Part shown: positions 32,764 through 45,394 of the stretch, piece after piece | Numbering within the stretch: position 1 is the first letter of the stretch | Layout of the letters: the number at the start of each line of letters is the position of its first letter | Origin: Erodium maritimum | Lineage: Eukaryota > Streptophyta > Magnoliopsida > Geraniales > Geraniaceae | NCBI GenBank assembly: GCA_963921825.1 | Contig: OY997588.1 | Span: 131,161,203 to 131,225,202 of the forward strand | DNA length: 64,000 nt | Direction of reading: 5' to 3' | The notes under the pieces: generated by a model | Seen by the model: only the letters and a program-made list of their open reading frames with translations | What the model was told of the DNA's origin: nothing | The model's database searches: none | Position numbers and translations under genes: made by a program

Positions 32764-34140
32764 TAATCGGATCTTCCCGTAAGAGCATCTATACCGTACG
32801 CATCATGGCACACACATCGCGTACCGGACAAAGCGTTGATGTGGTGCGTGGTTTGCGTCACGCACCACAAACTTGGTGCGTGGTTCGCGAGTCACATGGT
32901 TCACCAGCGCCCAATCAGGGCCTGTCACCTGGTAGGAAGAAAGAAAAAATCAGACGGTTAGCCAACAGTCCGATTCCAACTGTTAATTTTTTTAAAATCA
33001 AAATAATTAATTAAGAAATATAAACAACAAATTTTCAACACCAAATCGACTCTACTCAAAACTCGTACAACCATCCAACTCCTTCGCCCCAATCATGCCT
33101 CCTCCTTTTCTCTCATTCTTTTCTTTCTGGTCAGTATTGATTTCCTTGTATAATGATTGTATTATTATTGAGAAATCATTACCAAAATTTAAGGGAATGA
33201 TCGGTAAAGCTAGTCTGAAGGGAGGGCGTGAGGATCGTTCAGCTGCGTCAAATCGTAAGGGCAAGCTGAGTTTGAAGCCGGTTCGGAAACGATCTCGACC
33301 CGGAAAGCTTCATCAAGTGGGCGTTGGCCTGCGAACAAAGGTTCTAGTAAACCACTCTCATCAGAGCCGGTTTCTCCTTCTCTTGTGTCGAGAAGGAAAA
33401 GGAAGAACATGGTTCAGCTTGAGAAGAACGGTAAGGGGACGGATGTTTCGCCGGCGTTGCCCGGTGGAGGTTCACTCAGAATTCCCGATCACAGCTGCAG
33501 GAACAGGTTTGTCGTGATGGGATTTCAAATTCTCAAATCTCAGCCGGAATCTCGGAGTATTGATTTGGTGACTGCGATCCTCTCATATGCAAAAGCTCCA
33601 AATCGTGATATTTGTGGGGATGAGGCAGGTGTTGAGTATGGGCCAGCAGAACGAGGGGATGGGCTTGCTGTTAGGCCTAAGAATTTAAGTACAAAACAGT
33701 CCACGCTGAGCTATTTAATTCCCAAGACAGGCATGTCGCCAGTTTCTCGGGGAAGACTGGTGAACGGCGATCTCGGGCCAGTGTTTCAAAATGGGATGGA
33801 AGAGGGGTGTCTTACCGTTTTAGACCCTGGTTCGGTAACACCATTGGAGACAGTAATAGCGTTGCCGACGAGGAAGAGTTTCTCCAGTGCTATGTGTATG
33901 GGGACGAAAGCTATTTCTACAAGAAGTTCAGGTACGAAAATCTTCGTGTATAATATAACTTTTGGATACACAGAAGAGTGGATTCGGACCACCTTTGGTG
34001 AATTTGGAGAAATTAAATCGGGCATTGCGATTAAAAGACCGAATAGGAAGGGACGTTATTTTGGTTTCGTGGATTTCCTATTGCCCTCTGTTGCTCAGAA
34101 TGCCATCGAGGTTTACAACGGGTTCAAATACAATGGTTTC

Positions 34141-36848
34141 TGTAAGACCCGCCCCCGGTCGATCCCGGTAGAACCGGTGAATCCTAGCTAAGTTTGACTT
34201 TCGGCCGGAAAAGTCAACCGATGACTCGGGAAGTCATTCGGGACCTTTCCGGGGCCCAAAAAGCTTAGCCATTAGCACGGTTAGCTTAGTTGGGTCGTTT
34301 CCTTCAGTTTGACTGTAATATTGTTAAAGTAAACTGTCGGTCAAACTTGGGCTTACTATCGGTTGTTTTTCGTTAAATCTTGGAAAGCTGGAAAATTATT
34401 AAGTAGGAGTGACCTCACATGACACTTGTCATGCTTGGCTTGGAGGATGAGAGTAGGGGATTCAAATGACCCTCATACCCTCCTAAGTTACCTTTAAAGG
34501 GATAAGACCTTAAGGGCTTTTGAGTAAATTGACATTTTAGTTCATTTAAAGGAAAGGGAGCAACAATTCAGCCTATTTCCTCTTGTTGCAGCCGAAAATC
34601 ACAAGTAGAGAGGAGAGCAGGAGCTCACTTTCTTGAGGAAGAAGATAGAGAAGAAAGCTTGGATTTTAGAGCTTGTTCTTGGTCCTTTTGCCTTCATTTT
34701 CACTTCATCTTCTCCATCTCAACTATCTAGAGGTAAAGATGCTCTCAACTCTCCATTTCTTCCACTTCCAATCTTTGGGTTTTGTGGGTTTTGGCTTAAA
34801 AGTTGAAGAACTTGCTTATTTGATTGTTGCTTGGAGAAGAAGTAGTGAAGTAGGTTGTTGGATTGAGTTTTGGTTGAAGTTTGATGAACCCATTGAGGGT
34901 GTAGCTGTTGGGTATCTTTGGTTGATTATTTTGGAGCTAGGAGAGTTTAGAAATGGAGTTTGTGTTGAGATTTTCGTGAAATTCGAGTTGGGGAAGAAAG
35001 GGGAAGGAGCTTGTTAGGTCTGATACGGAATCTGACCCGGACCGGGCCAGGTGCCGGCACGGCATGCCGCACGGAACGGGCCTGGTACCGGCACGGCACA
35101 CGGCACGGAACAGGCCTGGTACTGGCACGGCACACGGCACGGGACGGACGGGAGTCCGGCACGGAACCTGATACGATCCGTGTCGCTCTCCGGGCCGGTC
35201 TGTGACACGTTCCGCGCTGAATTCCGGGCCGGCCTGTGACAGGGTCCGTGCCATGTTCCAGCACGGCTAGCCACACGGTCCGTATGGCATTCCGGATCAG
35301 ATCCCCAGAGCCCAGAACCCTTTCTTTTAGCTCAATTTGATTCCCACATTTCCTCTTCAAACCTTGATCCATTTCTGAACATTGTTGTGTGTTTTGAGGA
35401 GAAGAACACTTGGTTGAGGAAACTAATTTGTGGTCTTTTGGTGGTTCAAAACCTTGGAACCAAGCTAGGAAAGAAGGAAGAACGTGGACACAAGTTAGAG
35501 GAGCAATTATCACGCCGGGACCCGAGTGAAGAACGAAGTGGAGACCACCGGACTTATCATCAGAGTGTTGAGAGGAAGACCTCAAGGTAGGGAAAGCCTT
35601 AACCCCTCGTTTATGATGCTTAGTATGCATGTTAGGCTAATAAAATCGGAAAGGTCCTAGAAATGCCTATAGGATGCGAATAACTAGCATAATCGTCTTT
35701 CAATTACTAATAAACGGAAGTGTCTAGTTGTGAATGATTAGGATGCCAATCACTAGTGTAACTCGCTTTCAATACTTGGGAATTGTTTGTCTGGTAGAGG
35801 AGCCTTGGCAAAGCTCTCGGATTAGTTGCGTGTTAGGATCACATGCTTGGTTGTTGGTTGCTTAGTGGATAGGCTAAAGAGTCTAACGGAACTAGTTGAA
35901 TTGCATGTGTGAATGCTCGTTTGAAGGTTTTTATGATTGGTTGATTAAACTCGTACTTGATCGTTGATTATATTCGAATGATTACTTGATTTACTTAAAT
36001 GGTTGCTTGGAGCATCGAGTATGACTGGTTGTACCGAGCGGTGCAATCAGGTGATCGATGCCCCGTTGGTTCGAGACTGGTAAGTGAACGGTAAGTTTAT
36101 TGATTGTGTGTTTGGTGTGCTGTGGTTATATGATTCGTGTACTGTGTGTTGTGGTGAATTGATGATGTGTGAGTTATGTGTGATAATGAATTGGTGGTTG
36201 TTGGGATTGGATGGTTTCGTGTTTCGGTTTGAGTGCGTTATTCAATTATGAACTGTTTATTATCGAATTGCCCAAGTGTACGCTTCCTATGGGAGTAGTA
36301 CCTTGGTTCCTGAGGACCTAAAATCCTTTGGAGACGTTTCTGAGACTTCCGACGATATGTGCCCTGAAGGGTGTTTCCGATAGTCTCAATGATATGCGTC
36401 TCCTCTAGATTGGAGGGAAAATCCGAGAGGACACATCATATGTGGATCGGAGGGTGGAGACTTCATGTACCACGGCATTGGTGTGGTTACCTATTACTCG
36501 TGTTTGTTAAGATCTATCTCGTTGACTTGCTGCTGACTTCATTGGGTTTAAGGTCCACCTTGTTATGTGTTTTCCCTATTGAGCGCAAGCTCACCCCTAT
36601 GAGTTTATTGTTGTGTTTACAGGCTTGATTGAGGAGTAGAAGCTCGGGAGCTTCTCGGTGTGGGTGCTTTGTAGAGACTTCGTTCTTATCACTTTTCTGT
36701 TTTGAACAAACCTTGTGGAGGATTATTATTACACCCCTGGAGGGTTATTTGTGTTTTAAACTGAATTTTGTGGATTTCAGTTTCTTATTAGAGATTTTCA
36801 GGAACTAAAGGTTTAATTATTGCTTTTTTAATCATTTATTGTTGGTCA
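34141..36848 (+). repeat. Long LTR (Gypsy group) inside the RRM LINE, fossil
   Basis: Starts TGTAAGACCCGCCCCCGG at 34141, like the minus-strand start of the LTR at 50691. Landmarks: CCGTGCCGG minisatellite (35030-35290), AAGGTAGGGAAAG (35584-35596), two direct repeats around GGATGC.AATCACTAG (35660-35770), hairpin TGAGCGCAAGCTCA (36580-36593) and CAG (36620-36622). Its 3' end is incomplete and no target duplication can be shown. Probably a former solo LTR. Confidence 0.75.
35030..35290. repeat. GC-rich minisatellite, CACGGCACGGAACAGG type
   Basis: About seven irregular units (GGCACGGCACACGGCACGG and variants) in the early part of the LTR. Same module as 28925-29200 and 49630-49800. Confidence 0.8.
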
Positions 36849-37973
36849 TGCCCTTCCGGAGCAGGTGTCGTTTCATTCTTTTCGTGGCTTTAGCCCTTCC
36901 GGAACAGGTGTCGTTTCCGGTCAAAGGGTATTCGGCTTCAAAACAGAGCATGATCAGTTCTGCCATGGAACTACAAGTTTCTGGTGGAGGTTCGGTTTCA
37001 TCATCATCTCAGGTGGAGAAGGCCAAGTTGGAGGACGGGAAGCTGTTGGAGCTCTTGTTCACCGGTGGTCAGAGATCGACGATGGTGACTGATTGGCTGA
37101 CTTAGGAGATTCGTACGCATATCAATCGTGTTTTTCGCGATTTTCGGCATGAGTTATCTCCAGTAGGGTTACCTGAGACGGAGGAACTGGCGTCTTTTGA
37201 GGCCGTACGCGGAGGCCAAGCATTGCTTGGTGAGATTGGGACTTGTTCGGTTTCTGATATTCCAGAACCAAGCTTACGTTCAGGTTCTGAAACTCGGGCA
37301 CTGGGCTTGACAGAAGCCAATGTTCAGACAGTGGGTTTAGAGGTTTCGGACCCAACGAGTTCGACTGAACAAGCGGGATCTGTGTTAGGCCTAGTTACGG
37401 ATGGGTGTGTGGATGTTGTGTCTACAAACTCGATTTCTCTGGTTTCAGATATCGGCGCTTTGGAGGTTTCGTTGGCAATGGGGGAGAAGGAGAGTAGTCC
37501 TTCGAAGGATGTCCTCTTTCGCTGTCAAAACCGATCTTCTACCTTTACTGTTGTTACTCGGTCGAGAGCTCGTTCTTTGACTCGGGAACGCACTATCAAG
37601 ACAGCGACTCCCGTTTCGACGTTGTGGAGGGTGTCTCATAAGGCTCGGCAGAAAGCGACAACTTAGTTTTTGTTTATTTCGTTTGGTTTTTTATGTTTTT
37701 TGGGGTTAAGGTTTGTTCTTATAGTTCTCCCCTTAGTAGAACTCCTTTGTAAGTGTTATATGGTCTTCTGACCTGTACCCTGATTTATCTTTTATCAGGA
37801 CATTCCGACTTTTTTTTTCTAGAGTCGGTCTTATTAATAAACTTTTCGAGCTTATAAAAAAACAATTTTTCTACGCCTATAAATACCCCTTCCCCATTCA
37901 TCCAACCCACACCATTTCTCTTAAAATTCTCTATACTTTTCCTCTCCAAATTTCACATTGATATCGATCAACG

Positions 37974-38924
37974 ATGTCTGACGACAAGGCTCAAACGAGG
38001 GAGGAGCTCGAAGCCGAACGTCAACTAAATATACTCAAACGTTTTTGTAAGGCCGTTATTGAGGTGTTCATGGAGGTTTATGAGCGGAATCCAACACCGG
38101 AGGACATGCAGCGATTACTCGATTTTGGGTACAACTGAGGGTTCCCCGGTTTGATTGGCAGTCAGGACTGCATGCATTAAGAATGGAAGAATTGCCCATT
38201 CGCATTGCAAGGAGCCTTTAGTCGGGGAGACCACCATGGGGATCCAACCATTATGCTTGAAGCGATAGCGTCCCGTGATTTGTGGATTTGGCATGCGTTT
38301 TTCGGTATGTCTGACTCGAGCAGCGACATCAACGTCCTCCACACCGACCACATATTCGACGATGTTTTCCATGGCCATGACCTCACTATTGAGTACGAGA
38401 TCAACGAGCATCGCTACGACCGCCCGTATTATTTAGTTGACGATATTTACCCCACATGGAGTCTGTTCATGAAGTCGATTCGACATCCCTATACCCGCAA
38501 AGAGAAATTGTTTGCTAAAGCCCAAGAAGGTGCTCGGAAAGATATTGAACGAGCTTTTGGCGTCCTTCGAGACCGGCTGCACATAATTTCAAGGCCCACT
38601 CGTATTTGGAATGCTGATACTTTGGCGGATATGATGCATGCTTGTATGCCTCTACACAACATGATTGTGGAGGATAAACGCGAGCGATACGAAGTAGGGG
38701 ATGACGAATTGTATTTCGAACCCCCTCCTAAAATACCTGGTTGGACACCACCTCAACGATGACATCATGGAGGCCCCTTGCCCTACCACCAACGAGTGTG
38801 TACTCGAATCAGGGTCACAAATGATGCAACCCACCAGCAACTCCAACAAGACCTTATTGAGCACATATGGGGTCGGTTTGGAGAGACTTGTCAAGGGTCA
38901 GACGACGACGACGACTCCGAGTAG
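37974..38924 (+). pseudogene. PIF/Harbinger transposase (DDE_Tnp_4 type), pseudogene
   Basis: Cut-and-paste transposase. A single frame of 316 codons runs from ATG 37974 with in-frame stops at 38136-38138, 38178-38180 and 38760-38762, ending at TAG 38922-38924. The DDE triad can be placed: Asp in IGSQDCMH, Asp in SSSDINVL, Glu in ARKDIERAFG. Other family signatures are EWKNCP, SRGDHHGDPTIMLEAIASRDLWIWHAFFG, ACMPLHNMIVED and the C-terminal QLQQDLIEHIWGRFG. The N-terminal half of the usual protein (helix-turn-helix region) is missing: the frame starts with about 20 residues and jumps to LKRFCKAVIEVF. Relatives in plants were also domesticated as ALP1-like proteins, but the stops make that unlikely here. 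Confidence 0.9.
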
Positions 38925-40136
38925 TTAGATGAGTTAATAAATTTGATGTACCAAAAGCATTATGGTTTGATGTACTATTCGGGAAGTAATGAAATGTCAA
39001 GTTTAATTATTCATTTTATGTAATTAATTTTATTAATTAATTATTTTGTATTTTAGTTAATTAATTTTATCAATTTTTTACACTTTAATTTAGTATTTAG
39101 TGTTTTAAATATGAATTTAATAAATTCAATAAAAGCATAATTAATTATCCAGTCAGCATCCACTCAACACCTCTACCAACCATGATCCACATATATGATC
39201 CTCACAATGTGATGCTCTTTCAAATTCAGGGGTTCGCATCCTCAAACCATCCTATTCACCACAAACAGGATCTAACCAAAGGCAACCATTACAGGAGAGC
39301 TCTCAAAAGGAGATGAGGGAACAAAACACGAAACAAGAATCAAAATGGATCACAAAATCAACCACCAGTGACCCACTATTCACCTTCCTAAGTCAAGTTC
39401 GGATCATCAAAAGCTTTAGCTAAATGAGCTAGCTGAGCAGCTTGAGTTTGTATGTATCTTGAGCGGTAGCTGTTTTGAACATCTTGAGTTTGTAAGATCT
39501 GCTTCCCAATGTCGATAGGATTTACAAATCTCTCTCAACTCAAATAATGGGCTGGTTTGATTTGAACGGTATAGTAATCCCCTAAGAACTTGGGAGGCCG
39601 ACTCGGACGATTCGTAGCTCTAGATGGTTGCTTCAAATGATGACCCTTGTTCAGAGGTTAAGGTTTAAGAAGAGCTTCCTTCCATGGACCACTTTGTTGA
39701 TCCCCGACCAGTTCACTAGTTACCATCTGTTGTGAAGACTGACCCACTAAAACATGATGGACACTATCATCCTGAACACGGTCTGAACCGGCCGAACCCG
39801 ATCGAAGAGAGTTATCCACAACAACTATGGGTACAATACCCAAACTTGGTGAAACCAACCCGTCATCCAAAATAGCAGCTTCCGAATTCGGCCCAACCTG
39901 TTTTGGGCCTGACGAAGACGAAGGGTTGGACCTAGAGTGGCACCCGACAGGCCCAACCCCAAGCATTGGCCCATTTCACAAATACAAACGATTTATTGCG
40001 TCTGCGTCGGTGACAAGATGACCGATTTCATTTCCATGAATCAAAGTCACAGGTCGGGGAGCACCGGCCTGGGTTCACAAGACCAAGGCCGCTTATTTAT
40101 CCAAAGCATGTAGTCTCTCTGGTAATTAGCTTAATC
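38925..40136. other. Flank of the transposon and unassigned sequence
   Basis: 38925-39218 is AT-rich and forms the right end of the Harbinger element. 39219-40136 holds a minus-strand frame (39966-39658, serine/glycine-rich) with no recognisable domain; it may be a decayed retroelement ORF1. A TTC microsatellite follows at about 40139-40155. Confidence 0.3.
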
Positions 40137-40461
40137 AGTCTTCTTCTTCTTCTTCCTCAATCTCTTGTTTTGGGTTGTGAAAAAAATTATAGCATCGACC
40201 CACATGATAATTTGGGGAGATCTGTAATGGCTGTTTTGATTGAATCGGCGCAACGGGTTATTGTGGATACGGCTCCATGGCCATTGGTTTCAACAATGGA
40301 AAGCTTGCAATTACAGCAAAATTTTGAGTTGTTTCGCATGACATCGTCACAGGCCTATGCTCACATACTGTGTATGATCTTCCAAATCCAAAAGCTCCTG
40401 ATTAAACAAACCCATAAGTTAAGCAAATGGTACATGCATATACAAGGATCAAGCATGTATA
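40137..40461. other. Unassigned stretch before the short-LTR element
   Basis: One open frame (40170-40481) has no recognisable domain and runs into the LTR. It ends with GTATA at 40457-40461, the probable target site of the following element. Confidence 0.3.
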
Positions 40462-40774
40462 TGTTAGGGGTAGAATACTAATTGATAAGATAAATTTGAG
40501 CAAGGTAGAAAGGATTGGAATTGCAGCAACAAGAAAATACAGAGTCGTTGTTACTCGGCGTTTTCTACTTGCTAAGAAATGAAAGAAATGACAAAACAAT
40601 CGACAGAGAAACTATAGCTCATCGTTTGCTATATATATCAACACAGCTCACAGGTGAGCTAGCTGGCCTTGTCCTTGCCCACGATCGCGCTGCTGCAACT
40701 CGGGACCACTTCAGGAAGACGATGAACAGTGGTAACCGTTTCTTGTCACAGACCAGGGAGAATCGAACACGTGG

Positions 40775-43722
40775 TGTAAAACCCGCTTCGCTTTCAAAAG
40801 GGTATTAAATTGCAATCCGAAAACCTTAGGACAGGTTTTTGAAAATTGTGGTAAAAAAAATAAATAAAAATAAAAAGAAGCTGGGCAGGCCAGACTCGGT
40901 CAGAGGCAGCATGCCTCCCTTTCTCGCTTGGGCTGAGCCCGTTTTCTTCATCTGAGGCCCGACCCAAACCGCGCCCCTTATAAGCTGAACCCTTAGGGTT
41001 TCAGCGTTATACAACGCGCAGCCACACCCTCAAACCCTCTCTTCTCTCTCGATCCGTTCCCTCTCTCCCTCATCTTCCTCGCCGAAACCTGTCCGTCCAC
41101 CACCAGTTCCGGCCGACCTCACGCCACCGTCTCCGACCTCCCTACCTCTCTCTTCTCCTTCATCTCCCGACCCACTTTCTCCATCTCCGTCCAGAACCGC
41201 CAGCCACCGCCTCTTTCTCCTCCGTCTCGCCGCCCACACCCTCGTCCAGACCATCTTCCGAGCCTCGCCATCGTCCCGAGCTCGACCCCGACCGCGTCTG
41301 TTCAGATCCGGCGCGAGGTTCGACGCTCCCACCGCCGCTCTCCACCGCCCGCCACCGTTTCCTTACGGTGAGTTCTCGGCCTGTGGAACCTCGACCGATA
41401 ACGGCGTCACCGGTGGTCGGCCGGACCAAATCCGATCTCGTCCTTCTTCTTTTATTTTCCCTTTCCCGAGTTCGTTCAGATCCGGTCGGTGATAGAACGC
41501 TCTGTTCTGGATCTGGTTGGGACGGAATGGAACTTCGGAAATGGAAAGGAACAGAACAAAAAAACGTGATTTCGGTTTGTTTAAAGGAATATTGGGAATT
41601 GGTGTAAATCTGAAATGTAAAGAAGATTAAAGAGTTTAAGGTGTTATTATTATGTTTCAAACAAAAATTCAGATATGTTTAAGTGTGGAAAAAAAGGGTT
41701 TAAGCTGAGTGTTAAAATGAAAATCAGATTTAGAATAAAAGTTAGATCTTTATTTTTCGGACGTAAAAATTGTTCTTGATAAAACTAGATCGGGTTAGGT
41801 TAAACGGGTTTTAAAACGAAAGTCAGTTGTTAAGATTAAACTTGAGTTAAGTTAAATCGAAAAGGGAAACGAAATCAGATCGGCTTTCGAAGGGTTTTGG
41901 ACCAAAATCTCGAGTTTGGAATCGAGCAGAAGGAAATCGTTTTGTTTTAAAATAAAAGTCGGAATTAATTAAAGCAAAAGAGTTTCAAAGACGGTTTTAA
42001 GTTAAAAATGGTTTTAACTGGGTTTAGATCAAATCTGAGTTCGGTGCATGGGTGCTCGAACCCGATCCGTCGTAATCCCACTTTTATCCCGCTCGAGTGT
42101 AAAGGACAATTGTCGGATTTAAACTGGACTAATCGTAACCTTTAACTTAACGGGGGAACCGTTATTAAATTGTGGCTTCGGGTTAAATTTAGAGTCCGGC
42201 TCCGATCGAAGGGGAGCCCCGGAAAGCAATTTACAAAACCCGGGCAGATTCGCCATGTCGGGCGAATCGGGCCTTTGCGGGTCCTTTGTCGACAATGTCG
42301 AGTATTTGGGAAGTTGGGAGTGATCGACATTGTCGGGGTTACGTTTGGGCGTTAAGTTTATTAATTTTGGGTTTATTCCTACTAGTTTAAAAGGGCTTTG
42401 AATTTGTGTTCTTTTAAATCGTGCTGCGGACCGAGGCAAAGGGAAGCTCGGCGAGTGACTGGGATCATCTCGGGTTTTAGTGGAGCGCTTTTGAAGTTGT
42501 TTACGAGGTAGGGAAAAGTAGCCGGATCTCGGCCCTGATTAGGGAAAGTTAATAGTAGGATTGCATGTGACACCGGGGTGTCGTGGGTTGTTTAGGTTTA
42601 TTTAAATATTAGAAAAGCATGATACGAGATTGTAGCGTTTAAGAGAAGAGCATGTGACACTTAGTAGTGTCGTAGGAATAGAGAACTTAGCGATATTAGA
42701 ATTACTGGAGGCATATGACCATGCCCGGAGGTTGACTGTTTAATTTCTGTCTTGGGTGGCCATGAGAGCCCGTGTTATTTAAATTGGTGTTTGGGTGGCC
42801 ATGAGAGCCCGTGTATTTAATGTTGATTTTGGGTGGCCATGAGAGCCCGTGTGTTATTTTTGGCGTCTTGGGGTTGTTGAGCCCGTGAATTAAGTGGTTG
42901 TGTCTTGGGAGGCCATGATGGCCCGTGGGGTTGTTGAACCCCGAGTCTTGACTGTTGAGGTGTCTTGAGTGGCCTTGAGTGCCTGTTTGTTGAACTTGCT
43001 TGTGTTCGTGGTTGTGTTTGCCCGAACCGACTGTGTGTCGGGGAGTGGTGTGGATTTTGGCAGGTTACTAGCATTCTTGGGCTGGCCTGACCAAACTCGA
43101 GCCTCGACAGGTTCTGAACATTCTTCGGCTAGCCTGTTCCGTGTCCGGATCCCGAAAGGTTATGAGCATTCTTCGGCTAGCGTGATCCGTGACCGGGTCC
43201 TGGCAGGTTACGAGCATTCTTCGGCTGGCCTGATCCGTGTACGAGGCTCGACAGGTTCTGAGCATTCTTCGGCTAGCCTGATCCGTGTTCGTGTCTTTGG
43301 GGAAGGTCATTGTTGGTTGTGTCGGTTTTACTTTACAAGTTTGAGTACTTGGTTTTGGTGTTGGTTTTGGTCTTGGTGTCACTGGCTTTATCTACTAATT
43401 ATGCCATAGTCAATCTGTTATCCGTGTAGGTGAGCGAACGCTCACCCCTAGCCGCTTTTCCTACAGGTACTGATTCACCGGACGGGCTAGGTTAGCTCTT
43501 GAAGCTTGTGGAGCTTGGAGCGGAGTCTGGTCTTTATTTTTTGTTGAGTCTAGTGACGGATATTGTACCTTGTCCACTTGTTGGGACGTTTTGTATTGTA
43601 AATACTATTATTTTGAGAAGTAAATGGAAATGTCAAAGCTTTTATTCAAAACAGGTTCAAGTGTTTTTATGTTCTTAAATGTTCGCGTCCCGAGTTCGGT
43701 TCTATGAAATTGGGGCGTGACA
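40775..43722 (+). repeat. Solo long LTR, 2.95 kb, with target duplication CGTGG
   Basis: Starts TGTAAAACCCGCTTCG at 40775 and ends AAATTGGGGCGTGACA at 43722; CGTGG flanks both sides (40770-40774, 43723-43727). It lies inside the LTR of the short-LTR element, so it is younger. It is the most divergent member of the group here: GAGGTAGGGAAAAG (42505-42518), GGGTGGCCATGAGAGCCCGTG repeats (42750-42960), a tandem array (43050-43290), hairpin TGAGCGAACGCTCA (43431-43444) and CAG (43464-43466). No internal region is present. Confidence 0.95.
43050..43290. repeat. Tandem array of about 63-bp units in the solo LTR
   Basis: Four units built on CATTCTTCGGCTAGCCTG, CCGTGTCCGGATC and GACAGGTT. It occupies the same relative place as the arrays in the other LTRs. 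Confidence 0.8.
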
Positions 43723-44044
43723 CGTGGAGCTTCGCTCGCCTTGTCGTTGCTACTAAATGAAACGCTGCGTTTTGCATTCGTGCCTTATTTGAATTCAAAC
43801 GTAACATGAGGCCTAAGGTAACGATAAATGCTCCTCCCAAGTCTTACTATAAATCAGGATGTCATAAAAAAAACAAGACAAATTTTCTAAGATAATCCTT
43901 CAATACCTCTATCATTAGAGCTTGGAAGCTGGCAGGGGCATTTGTGAGACCAAAGGGCATACCAGAGTGTGTCCTAAATGCAGTCTTGTCCTCTTTACCC
44001 TCCTTTAGCTTGATCTGATGATAGCCAGACCTTAGAGCAATTTT

Positions 44045-44542
44045 TTAAAACACTGTGCTACCATGCAGTTCATCCAACAACTCATCTATTGTAGGTATGG
44101 GAAACTTGTCTTTCACAGTCAATTCATTCAGCGTCCTATATTTAATGCAAATCCTCCAAGTGTCATCTTTCTTCTTGACAAGGACAGGAAATGAAAATGG
44201 ACTGTTGCTTCTTGTAATAATTCCTGAATCTAACATTTCAGCCACCAATTGCTCAATAACATCCTTCTACTGATCATTATTCTTGTATGGTCTGATGGAA
44301 GGAGGGATAGAGCCAGGCAATAAAGGAATAGCATGATCAAATTCCCTCCTTGGGGGTAATGTTGTGGGCACCTCAAAAACCTCTTTAAAGTTCCTCAAAA
44401 CAGCTAGAAGATCATCCCTGTCCTCTCTAGGAGGTTCCTTGACATCCAAGTCATACAAGAGACCCAAATAAAGGTTTTGGCCTTGCTCCAAGTCGCTCAA
44501 CAACTCAAGTAATTCAATCAGCAATTCAGATGGGTTAGGCAC
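44045..44542 (-). pseudogene. Start of reverse transcriptase of the short-LTR element (fossil)
   Basis: Minus-strand RT region with [45 protein letters not shown] and [15 protein letters not shown], the first RT blocks of Gypsy elements. Later RT blocks (around YHQI and MPFGLTNAP) are readable further left, to about 43900. The frame is broken, and RNase H and integrase do not follow. Confidence 0.85.
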
Positions 44543-44545
44543 AGA

Positions 44546-45394
44546 CTATACCAGTGTGATCAAGGTGCCCTTGTGATTAATCATCACATACCTAGCGTCA
44601 TAGTCTAAGGTGATGGGAGAAACAGTTCTAAGCCAATCCACCCCCAAAACAACATCATAAGCACCAAGAGGGAACCATGTAAATATAGTTGTAGCCATGT
44701 GTCTGTTAATCAAGCATTTAGTTATGCAGACATACCTTTTGTTGTTCCCCATTTTAACTAATACTAGACTAGCAGGATATAATGTAATGCCTAACCTATT
44801 AGCAGTGAGATCATCCATGAATGACTGTGTAGCCCCAGAGTCAATAAGGATGGACATAGTAATGCTAGAACATACTCCAGGAAATCTGATAGAGGATTGG
44901 CCAGGCTTCTTGTTTGAGAAAAATAATTCGGTAGTAGAGAAAGAGCATAAGTTAAGCTCATCCAATTTAGTAATCACCAGTCCTTCAGGAACCTCTTCAG
45001 CTAATTGTTCCAGGTCTTGAGCCAAGTCAACCTCTTCATCAGGTCTGACAATCATGAATAATCTTTGCTTGTTAGGACACACATGGTCTTTTGTGTACCT
45101 TGCATGGCAAGTAAAACATAACCCCTTCTTGAATCTGTCATCATGGGTCTGTGGATTTGCTTTCAAAAATTGTGTTGCTCTTGGGGCTTGTGGTGGAAGA
45201 GGAGTTACTGAAGCTCTTGGTGTAACTTGCTCAGACCCAACCAAGCTTGGAGGGTATGTAACATAGTGCAGTCTGGGTCTAAAGGATGTGCCATGAGCCA
45301 TTCTATGCTGAAATTGATTTTGCAACATCTTCATTTTGTACTCTTGATGTCTAGCCAAATACATACATTGATTCAGTGTTTTAGGCCCCAACAA
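44546..45394 (-). pseudogene. Knuckle and aspartic protease region of the short-LTR element (fossil)
   Basis: Minus-strand frame of 282 codons. It contains CFTCHARYTKDHVC (zinc knuckle) and the retropepsin signature ILIDSGATQSFMD, followed by GAYDVVLGVDWL, as in Gypsy gag-pol polyproteins. It cuts the polyprotein in the active family. The surrounding polyprotein is broken. Confidence 0.85.

Larger units (their letters stand above)
33040..37857 (+). mobile_element. RRM-type LINE (ORF1 only) split by an LTR
   Basis: Plus-strand LINE inside the Harbinger element. ORF1 spans 33196-34140 over two frames and carries an RNA recognition motif near its end: RNP2 IFVYNI and RNP1 GRYFGFVDF at about 33940-34095. 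ORF1 with an RRM is known from BNR-type plant L1s, where it binds the element RNA. After the LTR (34141-36848) a serine-rich frame continues (36849-37666), with TGCCCTTCCGGAGCAGG duplicated about 46 bp apart at its start and stops inside. A T-rich 3' UTR and an A-run follow near 37855. Endonuclease and RT are absent, so it could only have moved with borrowed ORF2 protein. Confidence 0.7.
32782..39218 (+). mobile_element. PIF/Harbinger-type DNA transposon, nested and inactive
   Basis: Left end AGAGCATCTATACC at 32782; right end reads AGAGCATCACATTG on the minus strand from 39218, a plausible but imperfect inverted pair. The element body is 32782 to about 33035 plus about 37858-39218, including a broken transposase. 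It is split by an RRM-type LINE; AACAAATTTTC (about 33029) and AACAATTTTTC (about 37861) look like that LINE's imperfect target duplication. No matched TTA/TAA target duplication of the transposon itself was found, so the outer limits are tentative. Confidence 0.55.

Noticed and set aside
40170-40481. Possible small host gene before the short-LTR element
   Set aside because: No domain, no splice context, and its last codons lie in the inserted LTR.
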